DNA of 46,501 nucleotides, from contig JAIOAT010000025.1 in assembly GCA_019873685.1 (NCBI GenBank), forward strand, positions 1-46,501, written 5' to 3'. The first letter of the stretch is position 1; each line of letters starts with the position of its first letter. Shown in pieces: positions 1-8,142 of this stretch. The notes beneath the pieces are model-generated. The model did not search any database and was not told the DNA's origin. It saw nothing but the letters and a program-made list of their open reading frames with translations. This DNA is from Chloroflexota bacterium (GTDB taxonomy: Bacteria > Chloroflexota > Anaerolineae > Aggregatilineales > Ch27). Both the position numbers and the translations under genes were made by a program.

Positions 1-3
1 TGA

Positions 4-1437
4 TCATTCCGGGCTGGCCGGAGGTGCGGCGTTCGCCGCGAGACTGGCCAGCTGGCGCTCGGCGGCGCTGCGCAAGCGGGCGGCGGTCAGGCCGTCGCCG
101 CCGGGAATCGGCGTATCGGGCGGCAGGTTGCGGGTGAGCGCAATGACGTTGCGCAGTTCGCGGCGGGCCTGGTCATCCTGTCCGGCGGCGTGGTACAGCC
201 CGGCCAGCGTGAAGCGTGGCAAAGCCCAGTCGCGTTCCAGGTAGATCGCCCGCCGCAGCGCCCCGATGGCGTTATCCCGGTCGCCCAGCGCCTGGTGAAT
301 CAGGGCCAGGGTGTAGTAGACCTCGGTATAGGTTGGCTCCGCAGCGATAGCCTTCATGCAGTGATAGCGGGCTTCATCCCAGTGCTGGCGGTCAGCATGC
401 CAGCGTCCCAGCCGGTATTGCGCTTCGGCGCTCAGGCGGTCGGTCTCAGCCGGGGAAGGCTCCGCAGGGGCAGGAGGCATCACCAGCGGCGCAGTATCGT
501 GGCGCCGGCCAGCACCCGCCAGACGCGGCTCAGCGGGACGGGCAGCAGCCAGCGGGCGGCGGTAAGCTGTTGTGCCCCGAAAATGGTAAACGTCAAAGGC
601 GGCAAAGGCCGGCGGCGGCGGATCAGCGTGGCCCAGGAACAACCAGCCGCCAGGGATCAGCCGCCCCTGAAGCTGCTGATAGACCCAGTCCCGCACGCTT
701 TCCCCGAAGTACAGCGTAACATTGCGGCACAAGATCAGGTCAACATCCCGCAGGATATCGTCCAGCGGGCTGCACTTTTCCAGCAGGCTGCACACCTCAA
801 AGCGCACCATTGAGCGCACCGAGTCATGAAGCTGGTAGCGGTGATCGGTGCGGGTGAAGTAGACATCGCGCGCGTAGAGGGCGTAATCCTCCCGGAAGGA
901 CCAATCTCGGAAGACGCCCTGGCGGGCCTGGGCGATCAGCAGGCGGTTGATGTCCGTGCCAATGATCTCCAGCCGCCAGTCCCGCCAATCCGGGAGCATT
1001 TCGCGCAGCAGGATAGCCAGCGAGTACGGCTCCTCGCCGCTGGCGCACCCGGCGCTCCACAGGCGAAGCATACGCCGCCCGGCGGCTCGCCGCTCCCCGA
1101 TGAGCGGCGGCAGGACATGATCGCGCAGGGCTTCGAACTGCGCCGCATAGCGGAAGAAGTGCGTCTCGCTGACGGTCAGCGCATCGATCACCCGTTCCCA
1201 GGCCAGCGGCTCTTCCGCCAGGAGCAGGTTGTACAGGCTTTCCAGGCTGGTCGGCGGCCCACCGGGCAGGCGCACATCCGGGTGGTAGCGCACGACATCC
1301 TGCAGGGCTTCCACCGCTCGCCACAGCCAGGCGGTAAGATCGTCGCGCCGCGGCGGGGGAAAATCCAGGCCGGTGCGCGTCAGGATCAGGCTGCGGAAGC
1401 GCTCATAGTACGTGTCAGAAAGCGGCGTGGCGATCAT
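4..1437 (-). CDS. CheR-type SAM-dependent methyltransferase with C-terminal TPR repeats
   Basis: CheR-family enzymes methylate glutamates of chemoreceptors using S-adenosylmethionine. Residues 1-75 form the helical N-terminal CheR domain. The SETHFFR motif (90-96) and the SAM-binding segment GCASGEEPYSLA (130-141) match the family, followed by GTDIN and LCRNVTLYF. Roughly residues 340-450 are TPR-like helices (RLGRWHADRQHWDEA), as in CheR-TPR fusions. I chose the ATG at 1437, because homology begins there; an in-frame start at 1512 would add 25 atypical residues. No strong ribosome-binding site is visible for either. No chemoreceptor, CheB, CheA or CheW lies in the window, so it may act in a non-chemotactic signalling pathway. 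It is divergent from the thioredoxin gene. Confidence 0.9.
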   Translation of the reverse strand: MIATPLSDTYYERFRSLILTRTGLDFPPPRRDDLTAWLWRAVEALQDVVRYHPDVRLPGGPPTSLESLYNLLLAEEPLAWERVIDALTVSETHFFRYAAQFEALRDHVLPPLIGERRAAGRRMLRLWSAGCASGEEPYSLAILLREMLPDWRDWRLEIIGTDINRLLIAQARQGVFRDWSFREDYALYARDVYFTRTDHRYQLHDSVRSMVRFEVCSLLEKCSPLDDILRDVDLILCRNVTLYFGESVRDWVYQQLQGRLIPGGWLFLGHADPPPPAFAAFDVYHFRGTTAYRRPLAAARPAEPRLAGAGRRHDTAPLVMPPAPAEPSPAETDRLSAEAQYRLGRWHADRQHWDEARYHCMKAIAAEPTYTEVYYTLALIHQALGDRDNAIGALRRAIYLERDWALPRFTLAGLYHAAGQDDQARRELRNVIALTRNLPPDTPIPGGDGLTAARLRSAAERQLASLAANAAPPASPE

Positions 1438-1592
1438 TGCTGGCGTCCAGCCTACCCTCGGATTGCCGCTGATTGTAGCATACCGCCGCCCCTGCCGGGG
1501 ATGGACAGGCAAAGCTGTGAGATGTAACGCCGCGCCTGGTTGCCGCGTCTAAGGGTAGGAAAAAACACCACTGATGACCACTGGAGGCAACT

Positions 1593-2318
1593 ATGCCTGT
1601 GATTGATTCACCTTTGCATACCAGCGATCAGAGCATTGATCGCGTCCTGAACGCCGGGTTACCGGTGGCGCTGGTGATCTGGGATGGCCGGGGGGCGTTC
1701 CCGGCGGCGCTGGAAACCGCGCTCAACCAGATCGCCAGGGCGGAAGCCGGGCGGCTGCTGGTCGCCCGTATCAACGCGGCGGAAAATCCCCGGGCGGCGG
1801 CCCGCTGGGGCGGCGCAGGGCTGCCGGCGCTGGCCCTGTTCAGCGGCGGGCAGCCGCTGGCCGGGCCGGTCACGCCGCTCACGCCTGAGGTGCTGCACGC
1901 CTATGTGGACTATGCCCTGGGCCGCCGGGCCAGACCGGCCTCCGCGAATGGCAGCACAGCGGGCGCATCCCCGCAGGCAGGCGGAGCGCCGCTCGCTCGC
2001 CCGGTAACGGTGACCGACGCGACCTTTCAGCAGGAAGTGCTGAACAGCCCGGTGCCGGTAGTGGTCGATTTCTGGGCGCCCTGGTGCGGGCCGTGCCGGA
2101 TGATCGCCCCGGCGCTGGAACGGATCGCGGCGGAATTCGCCGGGCGGGTCAAAATCGCCAAGGTCAACGTTGACGAGAACCCGCGCTACGCCGGGCAATA
2201 CGGCGTGCAGGGCATCCCGACCCTGCTGATCGTCAAAGATGGGCGGGTGGTTGATCGGGTTGTCGGCGCCATGCCGGAGCAGGCGCTGCGGCTGCGGATT
2301 AACGCCTACGTGAAGTAA
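1593..2318 (+). CDS. Tandem thioredoxin-fold protein, C-terminal domain active
   Basis: This 241-residue protein contains two thioredoxin folds. The C-terminal domain (about 135-241) has the active-site WCGPC at 164-168 and the cis-proline loop GIPT (208-211), so it should catalyse dithiol-disulfide exchange in the cytoplasm. The N-terminal domain (about 12-110) keeps the fold pattern, including GLPAL at the cis-proline position, but has no CxxC pair and is probably structural or substrate-binding. An Ala/Gly/Ser-rich linker (112-134) joins them. The start is supported by GGAGG five bases upstream of the ATG. No signal peptide is visible. It is longer than a classical thioredoxin (about 105 aa), consistent with the two-domain form. 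Confidence 0.9.
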   Translation: MPVIDSPLHTSDQSIDRVLNAGLPVALVIWDGRGAFPAALETALNQIARAEAGRLLVARINAAENPRAAARWGGAGLPALALFSGGQPLAGPVTPLTPEVLHAYVDYALGRRARPASANGSTAGASPQAGGAPLARPVTVTDATFQQEVLNSPVPVVVDFWAPWCGPCRMIAPALERIAAEFAGRVKIAKVNVDENPRYAGQYGVQGIPTLLIVKDGRVVDRVVGAMPEQALRLRINAYVK

Positions 2319-2428
2319 CACGCGGGACGGGGATATAACGCATTCCAGCAGCCCGGTGCAGGGTATCGCCGCCGCGGAAATCCCGTATACTGAGGGTGTG
2401 AGTCGCAGGCAGCCGGGGCGGAACGGCG

Positions 2429-4840
2429 ATGCAGGTCGGGGATCAGATCGGCCCCTATACGGTGGTGGAGCACATCGGGCGCGGTGGGATGGCCGACGTC
2501 TGGTCGGCGCGGGATGCGCGTCTGGAGCGCACCGTCGCCATCAAGACGATCATGGCCGATCTGTCGAATGAGCAGATGCGCGCCCAGTTCGAACACGAGG
2601 CGCGGATCATCGCCGCGCTGGAGCACTCCAACATCCTGCCGATCTACGACTTCGGGGAATTCCAGCGCCAGCTGTACATCGTCATGCGCTATGTGTCGGG
2701 CGGCTCGCTGCTGGATCGGATCGTCGATCGGGGCGGGCTACCCGATGACGAGGTCATCCGCATCGGTGAGGCCGTCGCCCAGGCGCTGGAACGCGCCCAC
2801 GCCGAGCACATCGTCCACCGCGACCTCAAACCGGCCAACATCCTGCTGGATCGCTTCGGTACACCGTACCTCTCCGACTTCGGGCTGGCAGCGGTGATCG
2901 GCGCGGGCGATGACGAGAACGTCGCCGCCGGGACGCTGATCTACATGCCCCCAGAGCAGATGTTTGGCCGGGGCGTCGACCACCGCGCCGATATCTATGC
3001 CTTTGCGATCACCCTCTTCCAGATGATCACCGGGGAATTCCCTTTTGAGGGGCAGGGTGCGCTGTGCCTGCGCCAGGCCCAGTTCGGGGAGGAGTTGCCC
3101 GATCCCTGCCAGTACCGCCATGACCTGCCGCCGGACGTCACGGTTGTCCTGCGCACGGCGACGGCCATGGACGCAGACGCTCGCTACGACCGCGCCACGC
3201 TGTTGATGGCGGAGCTGGCGGCTGCGCTGCGCGGGGAAGGCCGCGCCATCGCTGGCTTCAGGGCCGGGCGGGAAACGCCGCCGGAAGCCACGCCCGCCAG
3301 AGCACCGACTGAGACCGCCGTGGAGGAGGATCTCGTCGTCACGCTGCCCGGCACAACGGAGACCGATCTACTGGCCACGGTGCCGCTGGCCGGGGAAGCG
3401 CCGGCGGCCGCCGGCCCGCTGCCGCCGGTCACCGAGGAAGTGCTGGCGGCCTACGATCCGGCCACCATTGCCCAGCCGGAAGCCGGGCTGCTGGAGGCGC
3501 GGGTGGCCTTCCAGCGAATGGTGCGTGTCTGGGCGCGGGGGCAGGGCCGCTTCCTGACCGGCGCAACGCCTTTCGCCAACATCCATGCCTACTACAGCGC
3601 CCCGGAAGAATACGACCTGACCATCAGCGACGCCGGGCGGGAAGCCATGCTGCGCGGCGCAGTCGAACATGATTACGCCCTGGATTTCTGGCTGGAACGG
3701 GTTCCGGAGCCTGAACTGCGGCGGGTCGTCTTCCTGCATGGCCTGCGGAGCGACGCGGCGGCAGCGCGGGCGCGAGCAGTGCGCCTGCTGCAAAGTGTCC
3801 CCGACGCCGACGGGACGGGTATCGTCCTGGCCGCCGGGCGGTTGCTCCACGCTGAAACCGATCCCGATGTACGGCTCGCCGTCGTCGAGCTGCTGGATGC
3901 CCGCGGCGGGCACCCGGAGGCATGGCGCGAACAGGCCTTCGGCCAGGACATCGATCTGCTGCTGGCCGAGCAGGCCCTGCGCGACGACACACCGGCAGTC
4001 GCCGAACGGGCCGCGCGGGCCATCGGCCGCCTGCGTTCCAGGGCGGCAGTCCGGCATCTGGTCGCCCATGCCGCCCGGCAGCCGGAACAGGTCCGCCGCG
4101 CCCTGGCCCGGGTGCGGGACGAAGCCGACGCTCTGCCGGATGAGGTGCCGGGCGGATTGCGGGCGGCGGCCTTCACCCGTCTGACGCTGGAGCGGCTGAC
4201 GGCGAACCTGGGGCGGTTGGGGTTGCGCTACTTCCTGGCCCTGCTGGGCACCGGGATCGGCCTGGGCCTGTACGTCCACCTGATGTTCCCGACGGCCTCC
4301 TTGCTGGCGCTGGCTCACCTGTACCGCGTGGTCGGCAACGGCCAGACCTTCGGGCTGGTGGCCGGGCTGGGCGGGACGCTAGCGGCGGCCCTGCCGCTGC
4401 GGCTGGCAGGGAGCTGCGCTGAGCGTGCCGACGGGGCGACGCTGTGGCCGTGGTGGGCGCGGCTGCTGGCAGGCGTCCTGCTCGGCGGGCTGGCCGGGGC
4501 GATCGCCTTCCTCAACTTCCAGGTGCTGGCCCTGCAGTTCGCCGATCCTCGGCTGGAAGTCGTTGCCCTGGGTGGGCTGGGGCTGGCGCTCGGCCCGGCG
4601 CTGGCGGGGACTTTCCGCTGGCCGCTGGGGGCTCGGCTGGGCGCTTCCGCGCTGAGCTTGTTTGGCGCCCTGTACGTGACCTGGTTTCTCAACGCGCAGG
4701 GCCTGACCGACGCGCTGATCTTCCTGCGCACCCCGGATCAGGTATGGCTGTTCGGGATGATGGCCATCCTGGCGGCGCTGGGTATCTGGGGGTCGGAGGT
4801 CATCGACGCGCTGCGCCGCCGGGGACGCAACCCCGGCTAG
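2429..4840 (+). CDS. Membrane-anchored Ser/Thr protein kinase with HEAT-like region
   Basis: An 803-residue Hanks-type kinase. The kinase domain spans about 8-265: glycine loop IGRGGMADV, ATP-binding Lys39 in VAIK, catalytic HRDLKPAN with Asp132, DFG at 150-152, and a TLIYMPPEQ activation-segment end. All catalytic residues are present, so activity is expected. Residues 270-350 are an Ala/Pro-rich linker. About 430-565 is a set of amphipathic HEAT-like helices (RAARAIGRLRSRAAVRHLV). About 600-795 is a bundle of hydrophobic segments that anchors the protein. There are no PASTA repeats, so the sensing part is not the usual cell-wall module. The ribosome-binding site is weak (GGCGGAAC). It ends ten bases from the convergent ASCH gene. 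Confidence 0.9.
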   Translation: MQVGDQIGPYTVVEHIGRGGMADVWSARDARLERTVAIKTIMADLSNEQMRAQFEHEARIIAALEHSNILPIYDFGEFQRQLYIVMRYVSGGSLLDRIVDRGGLPDDEVIRIGEAVAQALERAHAEHIVHRDLKPANILLDRFGTPYLSDFGLAAVIGAGDDENVAAGTLIYMPPEQMFGRGVDHRADIYAFAITLFQMITGEFPFEGQGALCLRQAQFGEELPDPCQYRHDLPPDVTVVLRTATAMDADARYDRATLLMAELAAALRGEGRAIAGFRAGRETPPEATPARAPTETAVEEDLVVTLPGTTETDLLATVPLAGEAPAAAGPLPPVTEEVLAAYDPATIAQPEAGLLEARVAFQRMVRVWARGQGRFLTGATPFANIHAYYSAPEEYDLTISDAGREAMLRGAVEHDYALDFWLERVPEPELRRVVFLHGLRSDAAAARARAVRLLQSVPDADGTGIVLAAGRLLHAETDPDVRLAVVELLDARGGHPEAWREQAFGQDIDLLLAEQALRDDTPAVAERAARAIGRLRSRAAVRHLVAHAARQPEQVRRALARVRDEADALPDEVPGGLRAAAFTRLTLERLTANLGRLGLRYFLALLGTGIGLGLYVHLMFPTASLLALAHLYRVVGNGQTFGLVAGLGGTLAAALPLRLAGSCAERADGATLWPWWARLLAGVLLGGLAGAIAFLNFQVLALQFADPRLEVVALGGLGLALGPALAGTFRWPLGARLGASALSLFGALYVTWFLNAQGLTDALIFLRTPDQVWLFGMMAILAALGIWGSEVIDALRRRGRNPG

Positions 4841-4850
4841 CGCGGCAGGC

Positions 4851-5261
4851 TCACAGGCCAAGCTGCCGCCGCAGCGCCGCCGCGATCGCTTCCGGCAGGT
4901 CATACAGCCCGCGTGCGCCGCTCATCGGGATCGGCTCCGGCAGGCGGCGCGGATTGGCCAGCCGCCACCCCTGCCACCGGCCCGGATCGTCACCCAGCCC
5001 CAGGTGCAGCGGGCGCAGATCGCGCCAGCTATCCGGGGTGAAGACGATCATCTCCACCACTTCGACCACCCCGACCACTGCCGCACGGGTAATGAGCGCC
5101 GGGTCAAAGCCATAGGCGCGGCAGGCCTCCTCTTCAACATGCCCGCCCGCGTGAATGACCAGCAGCCCACGATGGTCTGTCGTCCACTCGCGCAGTTCGA
5201 TCTGCTTGCGGCCCTGCAGGATCAGTTCCGCCCAGGGCTGGCGGATGGTCAGGGCTTTCAC
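4851..5261 (-). CDS. ASCH-domain protein
   Basis: A 136-residue single-domain protein beginning MKALTIRQPWAELILQGRK, the typical opening of ASCH domains (IRQPWAxLIxxGxKxxExR, with IELREW following). ASCH proteins have a PUA-like fold and are thought to bind RNA or modified nucleosides; some are ribonucleases or amidohydrolases on modified bases. Which applies here cannot be read from the sequence. It starts with GTG at 5259-5261; GGGAG ten bases upstream overlaps the stop codon of the preceding DUF3048 gene, suggesting translational coupling. It is the last gene of the minus-strand run starting at 7856 and converges tightly on the kinase gene. Confidence 0.8.
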   Translation of the reverse strand: MKALTIRQPWAELILQGRKQIELREWTTDHRGLLVIHAGGHVEEEACRAYGFDPALITRAAVVGVVEVVEMIVFTPDSWRDLRPLHLGLGDDPGRWQGWRLANPRRLPEPIPMSGARGLYDLPEAIAAALRRQLGL

Positions 5262-5268
5262 ATCACCG

Positions 5269-6387
5269 CTACTCCCAGCTCAGCGCCTCGAAATCCAGCG
5301 GGACAAACTGGAAGAACGTCACGCCAGGCTTGAGGCGCATGATCTCGCCGCGCTCGTCGCGCAGCACAAACATGTCGTAATAATGCTCGATAGGTCGTTC
5401 CCAGCGGGCGCGGTACACCTGCCCATCGCGGAAGACCAGCGCATCACCCGCGCCCCAGAACTGGATCTGGATGGAGAAACTCTGATGCCCTGCTGATTCG
5501 CTCTCGACGATAGTCGGGTCCTCCACATGGTGCACGTACAGCACAACCACGTTGGCGGCGCTGACCTGGCGATTCAGCGTGCGATCGTAGTGCGGCTGGC
5601 CGTCGCTCCAGCGGTAGTACAGCCCATCCTGCGGGTTGTACTGCCAGTAGACACCGGAGGCGTTATAGCGCAGGTCGATGCTGATCGCCGGCTCACCGGG
5701 GAAAGGCGGCGCCGGGGAGAAGGCCAGAGCGCTGTAGTTGGGAGCGGGCGGTGTGTTGACGCCCCGCCGGGCAGCCAGATCGTGCACGGCCACCAGGTCG
5801 GCGAACAGGTTGTGCGGGACGGGAATGGTTTCGTCGCGGTAGTAGGCAGGCGGGCCGATCTCCACGCCGTAAAAGGCCCGTTCCGCGAACTGGCTGGCTT
5901 CGATCCGCTCGCGCACGCCACCGCTGGACCCGGCGTAGACCAGGTAGCTCTCGAACATCTCCGGGATTTCCACGTCGATCAGCCGGGCGCTGCGCACCGA
6001 TCCTACCCGGCGCGGCAGCTGGCTGAGGAACACGGCGGTGAAGCGGGTCAGGCCCCCCTCTGCATAATGCTCAAAGACGACATCCGCCTGTCCGATGCCA
6101 TCCTGCGGGCGCACCAGCGGCGGCGCGTTGGAGATTTTGACGGCTACCGGGCGGAGGGTCAGGCGGGCAGGATCGTCGACAGGCAGGCCGGTCAGGGGAT
6201 TGATGCCCGGCGGGAAAACGTACGGCCCAACCCCGCCTTCCGGCGTTGGGCCGGGGGTGGGTGTGGGCAGCGCAGGCGTAGCCGTTGCGGCGATCGTCGC
6301 CGCTGGGGGCAGCAGCCCGGCGAAACCCGGTGAGATGCAGGCAGTGAGCAGCAGGCCGACCAGCAGCAGGGACACCCGCAGGTGCAT
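5269..6387 (-). CDS. DUF3048-domain lipoprotein (YerB-like)
   Basis: A 372-residue predicted lipoprotein. The ATG at 6387 is favoured over an upstream in-frame start at 6459, because it gives a signal peptide ending in the lipobox LTAC and has GGGAGGGAG just upstream. After a Pro/Thr-rich stretch, the DUF3048 N-terminal domain is clear: PLTGLPVDD, RPVAVKISNAPPLVRPQDG, ADVVFEHYAEGGLTRF and VGSVRSARLID. The C-terminal half (DGLYYRWSDGQPHYDR, NVVVLYVHHV) fits the DUF3048 C-terminal domain. The family is secreted or membrane-tethered and of unknown biochemical function. It sits between a coiled-coil protein and the ASCH gene. Confidence 0.88.
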   Translation of the reverse strand: MHLRVSLLLVGLLLTACISPGFAGLLPPAATIAATATPALPTPTPGPTPEGGVGPYVFPPGINPLTGLPVDDPARLTLRPVAVKISNAPPLVRPQDGIGQADVVFEHYAEGGLTRFTAVFLSQLPRRVGSVRSARLIDVEIPEMFESYLVYAGSSGGVRERIEASQFAERAFYGVEIGPPAYYRDETIPVPHNLFADLVAVHDLAARRGVNTPPAPNYSALAFSPAPPFPGEPAISIDLRYNASGVYWQYNPQDGLYYRWSDGQPHYDRTLNRQVSAANVVVLYVHHVEDPTIVESESAGHQSFSIQIQFWGAGDALVFRDGQVYRARWERPIEHYYDMFVLRDERGEIMRLKPGVTFFQFVPLDFEALSWE

Positions 6388-6477
6388 GAGCGACACTCCC
6401 TCCCAGCCAGTGAGGTCTTCGAGCGCGCCGATTCTGGCACAGGCGGGCGGGCGCGTCAACGCGCGGTCACGTCAGCT

Positions 6478-7080
6478 TCAGCGGCGACCGGTCAACCGCT
6501 GCAACGCCCGGCGCCACCAGGGCGGAGGAGCAGATTGTGCAGCGGGGAGGGAAGCATTCATGCCAGCAGTCTGCGCCGCCAGCGCAGCTTGCAAACGAGC
6601 CACTTCCCGCTTGAGCGATTCATTCTCTTCCCGCAGCGGCCACAGCATGTTCTTGAAGGCCCGATGCTCGATCTCCAGGGGGGTGAAGCGCATCTCCAGT
6701 GTCCGGTGGTCGCGCATGATGCTGAAGGCGAAATTCTTGATCGAGGCATAACGCGCTTCAATGACCGCCAGGCGCTCCAGCAATTTCCTGACATCTTCTT
6801 TGGAGAGGTCATCGATCCCCTGGGCTACCTGGAGGGCGCGCTCCGCCCGCAGATAAGCCATGCCGGTCGTCAGCAGGATGATCAGGCCGTCATTGATCTT
6901 CCAGCTGTTTTCTTCAATGACCGGACGGATGGTTTCCCAGGTTTCGCGCATGAGCGTGACCTGCAGATGGATCTGCTCGTCCCCCTCAAAGAAGGTGCGT
7001 TCAAAGTCATCGGTCAACGACTCAAAGTTGGGGTCGTCGCCGGTGGGTAGAGGTTCAGAAGGCGCTATCAGGTGGTCCAT
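6478..7080 (-). CDS. Hypothetical protein with C-terminal coiled coil
   Basis: I do not recognise a family for this 200-residue protein. The N-terminal 45 residues are acidic (FESLTDDFERTFFEGDEQ). The middle is helical with a hydrophobic stretch near residues 64-80 (INDGLIILLTTGMAYLR). Residues 145-175 form a heptad-rich coiled coil (LREENESLKREVARLQAAL), followed by a short Ala/Pro tail. There is no signal peptide, so a cytoplasmic or peripheral membrane role is likely. It lies 50 bases downstream of the first DUF6062 gene on the same strand and is probably co-transcribed with it. The start at 7080 has only a poor ribosome-binding site. Confidence 0.65.
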   Translation of the reverse strand: MDHLIAPSEPLPTGDDPNFESLTDDFERTFFEGDEQIHLQVTLMRETWETIRPVIEENSWKINDGLIILLTTGMAYLRAERALQVAQGIDDLSKEDVRKLLERLAVIEARYASIKNFAFSIMRDHRTLEMRFTPLEIEHRAFKNMLWPLREENESLKREVARLQAALAAQTAGMNASLPAAQSAPPPWWRRALQRLTGRR

Positions 7081-7130
7081 AGGTCATGCACTCTACTGGA
7101 TGTGTCATCTTCACAGGCAACCGGTTGGCG

Positions 7131-7856
7131 TCAGGTATCCTTGCCAAAGACGCCCTCCTCGCCCGCCGTGCCGCGGATGGCCCGCCGCCAGCTATCGCCC
7201 TCGATGCCTTTTGCTTCGCTGATCCGCCGGTAGTCGCTCTTGTCGATGAACTCCTGCAGATCAGCGTACAGGCGTGACCAGATCGCGAACTGCACGCTCA
7301 CCAGAAGCGCCGACCGATCCGGCGCCTGAGTGGCCTTGAGCACCTTCCGGAAATGCGGCAGACATAGCCCATCAGAGTCCCGGTAGGCTTTGAGGAGCTT
7401 CTCGTCAGTGGCGTACTCGCTCAGCACCTGCAGGTACTGCCCTTCCGCCCCCGCCAGGGACTCACAGATCATGCACTTTCTGACGGGCTGCAAAGCCCGG
7501 TTCAGGGCGTGGATGGCCTGCCTGGGCAGATCATGGAACCCGCTGGTGGATGCACCCTCCACGGGGCCGGGTTGCGGCAGCGTCTGCCGGAAAGCCGTTA
7601 GCACCTCGTCGATTACTCCCCGGTAAAGCAGGGTAATCCCCAGCAGGTTGCCGGTATGGCTGGCCAGTTGCCAGCTGTGTTCGTTGCACAGACCCCGGCG
7701 GGCGCGGAAAGCAGCGCGCACCTCCGGATCGTTGACGTACTCGTACAGCAAGGCGTCCAGCGAGCGCTCCGCATCCCGCCGGAGCAGCTGGCAGATCGCA
7801 CATCCCGGCTGCGCGAAAGCGTCAACCAGATCGAAATAGGTGAAAGGTGTGACCAC
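7131..7856 (-). CDS. DUF6062 family protein with duplicated Cys/His motifs (paralog A)
   Basis: A 241-residue protein of the DUF6062 family, whose function is unknown. Two halves repeat the same pattern: GCAIC then GLCNEHSW, and KCMIC then GLCLPHF, each a CxxC followed after about 30 residues by a CxxH-type pair. This suggests two metal-binding sites, an inference. The C-terminus carries GDSWRRAIRGTAGEEGVFG, shared with the second copy at 26909-27643. I chose the GTG at 7856: GGAGG lies five bases upstream, and from here the protein aligns residue for residue with the start of the paralog (VVTPFTYFDLVDAF against MSTPLSLFDLAEAF). An ATG at 7868 is the alternative. A leader RNA with a terminator lies directly upstream. 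Confidence 0.8.
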   Translation of the reverse strand: MVTPFTYFDLVDAFAQPGCAICQLLRRDAERSLDALLYEYVNDPEVRAAFRARRGLCNEHSWQLASHTGNLLGITLLYRGVIDEVLTAFRQTLPQPGPVEGASTSGFHDLPRQAIHALNRALQPVRKCMICESLAGAEGQYLQVLSEYATDEKLLKAYRDSDGLCLPHFRKVLKATQAPDRSALLVSVQFAIWSRLYADLQEFIDKSDYRRISEAKGIEGDSWRRAIRGTAGEEGVFGKDT

Positions 7857-7909
7857 GGTGGCCTCCATCGAGGCAGAAAGAACCCGGCAGTGGCCGCGAC
7901 TTCCGATAC

Positions 7910-7949
7910 AAAAAGCCTCTACCGTCCGCCCTGTCGCGGGGTAGAGGCT
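7910..7949 (-). terminator. Intrinsic terminator (possible attenuator) before DUF6062 gene
   Basis: On the minus strand, AGCCTCTACC and GGTAGAGGCT form a perfect ten-base-pair stem with a GC-rich 16-base loop, followed directly by TTTT. It lies about 55 bases upstream of the GTG start at 7856 and faces the same way as that gene. It therefore either ends a small RNA or attenuates the operon. Confidence 0.7.
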
Positions 7950-8022
7950 ATTAGTCCGGAAGACATTTCGGTCGAGGAACCTCGACTCTAGCGAGCCTCA
8001 TCGCTGATGATGAGATTGATCT
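7910..8022 (-). ncRNA. Attenuator-like leader RNA upstream of DUF6062 gene
   Basis: A minus-strand transcript of about 113 nt is predicted from the promoter at 8029-8057 to an intrinsic terminator ending near 7910. Reading along the transcript, hairpin 1 is CTCATC/GATGAG (8014-7997) and hairpin 2 is GTCGAGG/CCTCGAC with a two-base loop (7986-7971). The terminator has a ten-base-pair stem (7949-7914) followed by U residues. The segment GATGAGGCT (8002-7994) contains GAGGCT, which can pair with AGCCTC of the terminator's first arm, giving a possible antiterminator that hairpin 1 would block. It also contains a possible 16-codon peptide ending at the terminator base. I recognise no known riboswitch class. 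It could be a stand-alone small RNA instead. Confidence 0.5.
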
Positions 8023-8028
8023 GCCTGT

Positions 8029-8057
8029 ATTATGGCGCTTCCCGGCAGGTCTGTCAA
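8029..8057 (-). promoter_or_regulatory. Sigma70-type promoter of the leader RNA / DUF6062 operon
   Basis: On the minus strand a perfect -35 hexamer TTGACA (8057-8052) is separated by 17 bases from CATAAT (8034-8029). Transcription would begin near 8022, giving the leader described at 7910-8022. It is divergent from the HtrA gene that starts at 8143. Confidence 0.65.
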
Positions 8058-8142
8058 AACGCCAAACGCCAATCCCTGCAATGCGCCGCCCACTCAGCGC
8101 CATCCGCGGTATGATTCGGGTGAGGAAAAAAGGAGCGCCAAG

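Noticed and set aside
190..813. Plus-strand open frames opposite CheR
   Set aside because: The reverse strand encodes an intact CheR with all motifs; the plus-strand products are unstructured shadows.
7951..7970. AGTCCGGAAGAC resembling the signal recognition particle RNA loop
   Set aside because: It lies on the plus strand, opposite to the predicted transcript, and the rest of the conserved loop (GGAAGCAGC) and paired stems are missing.
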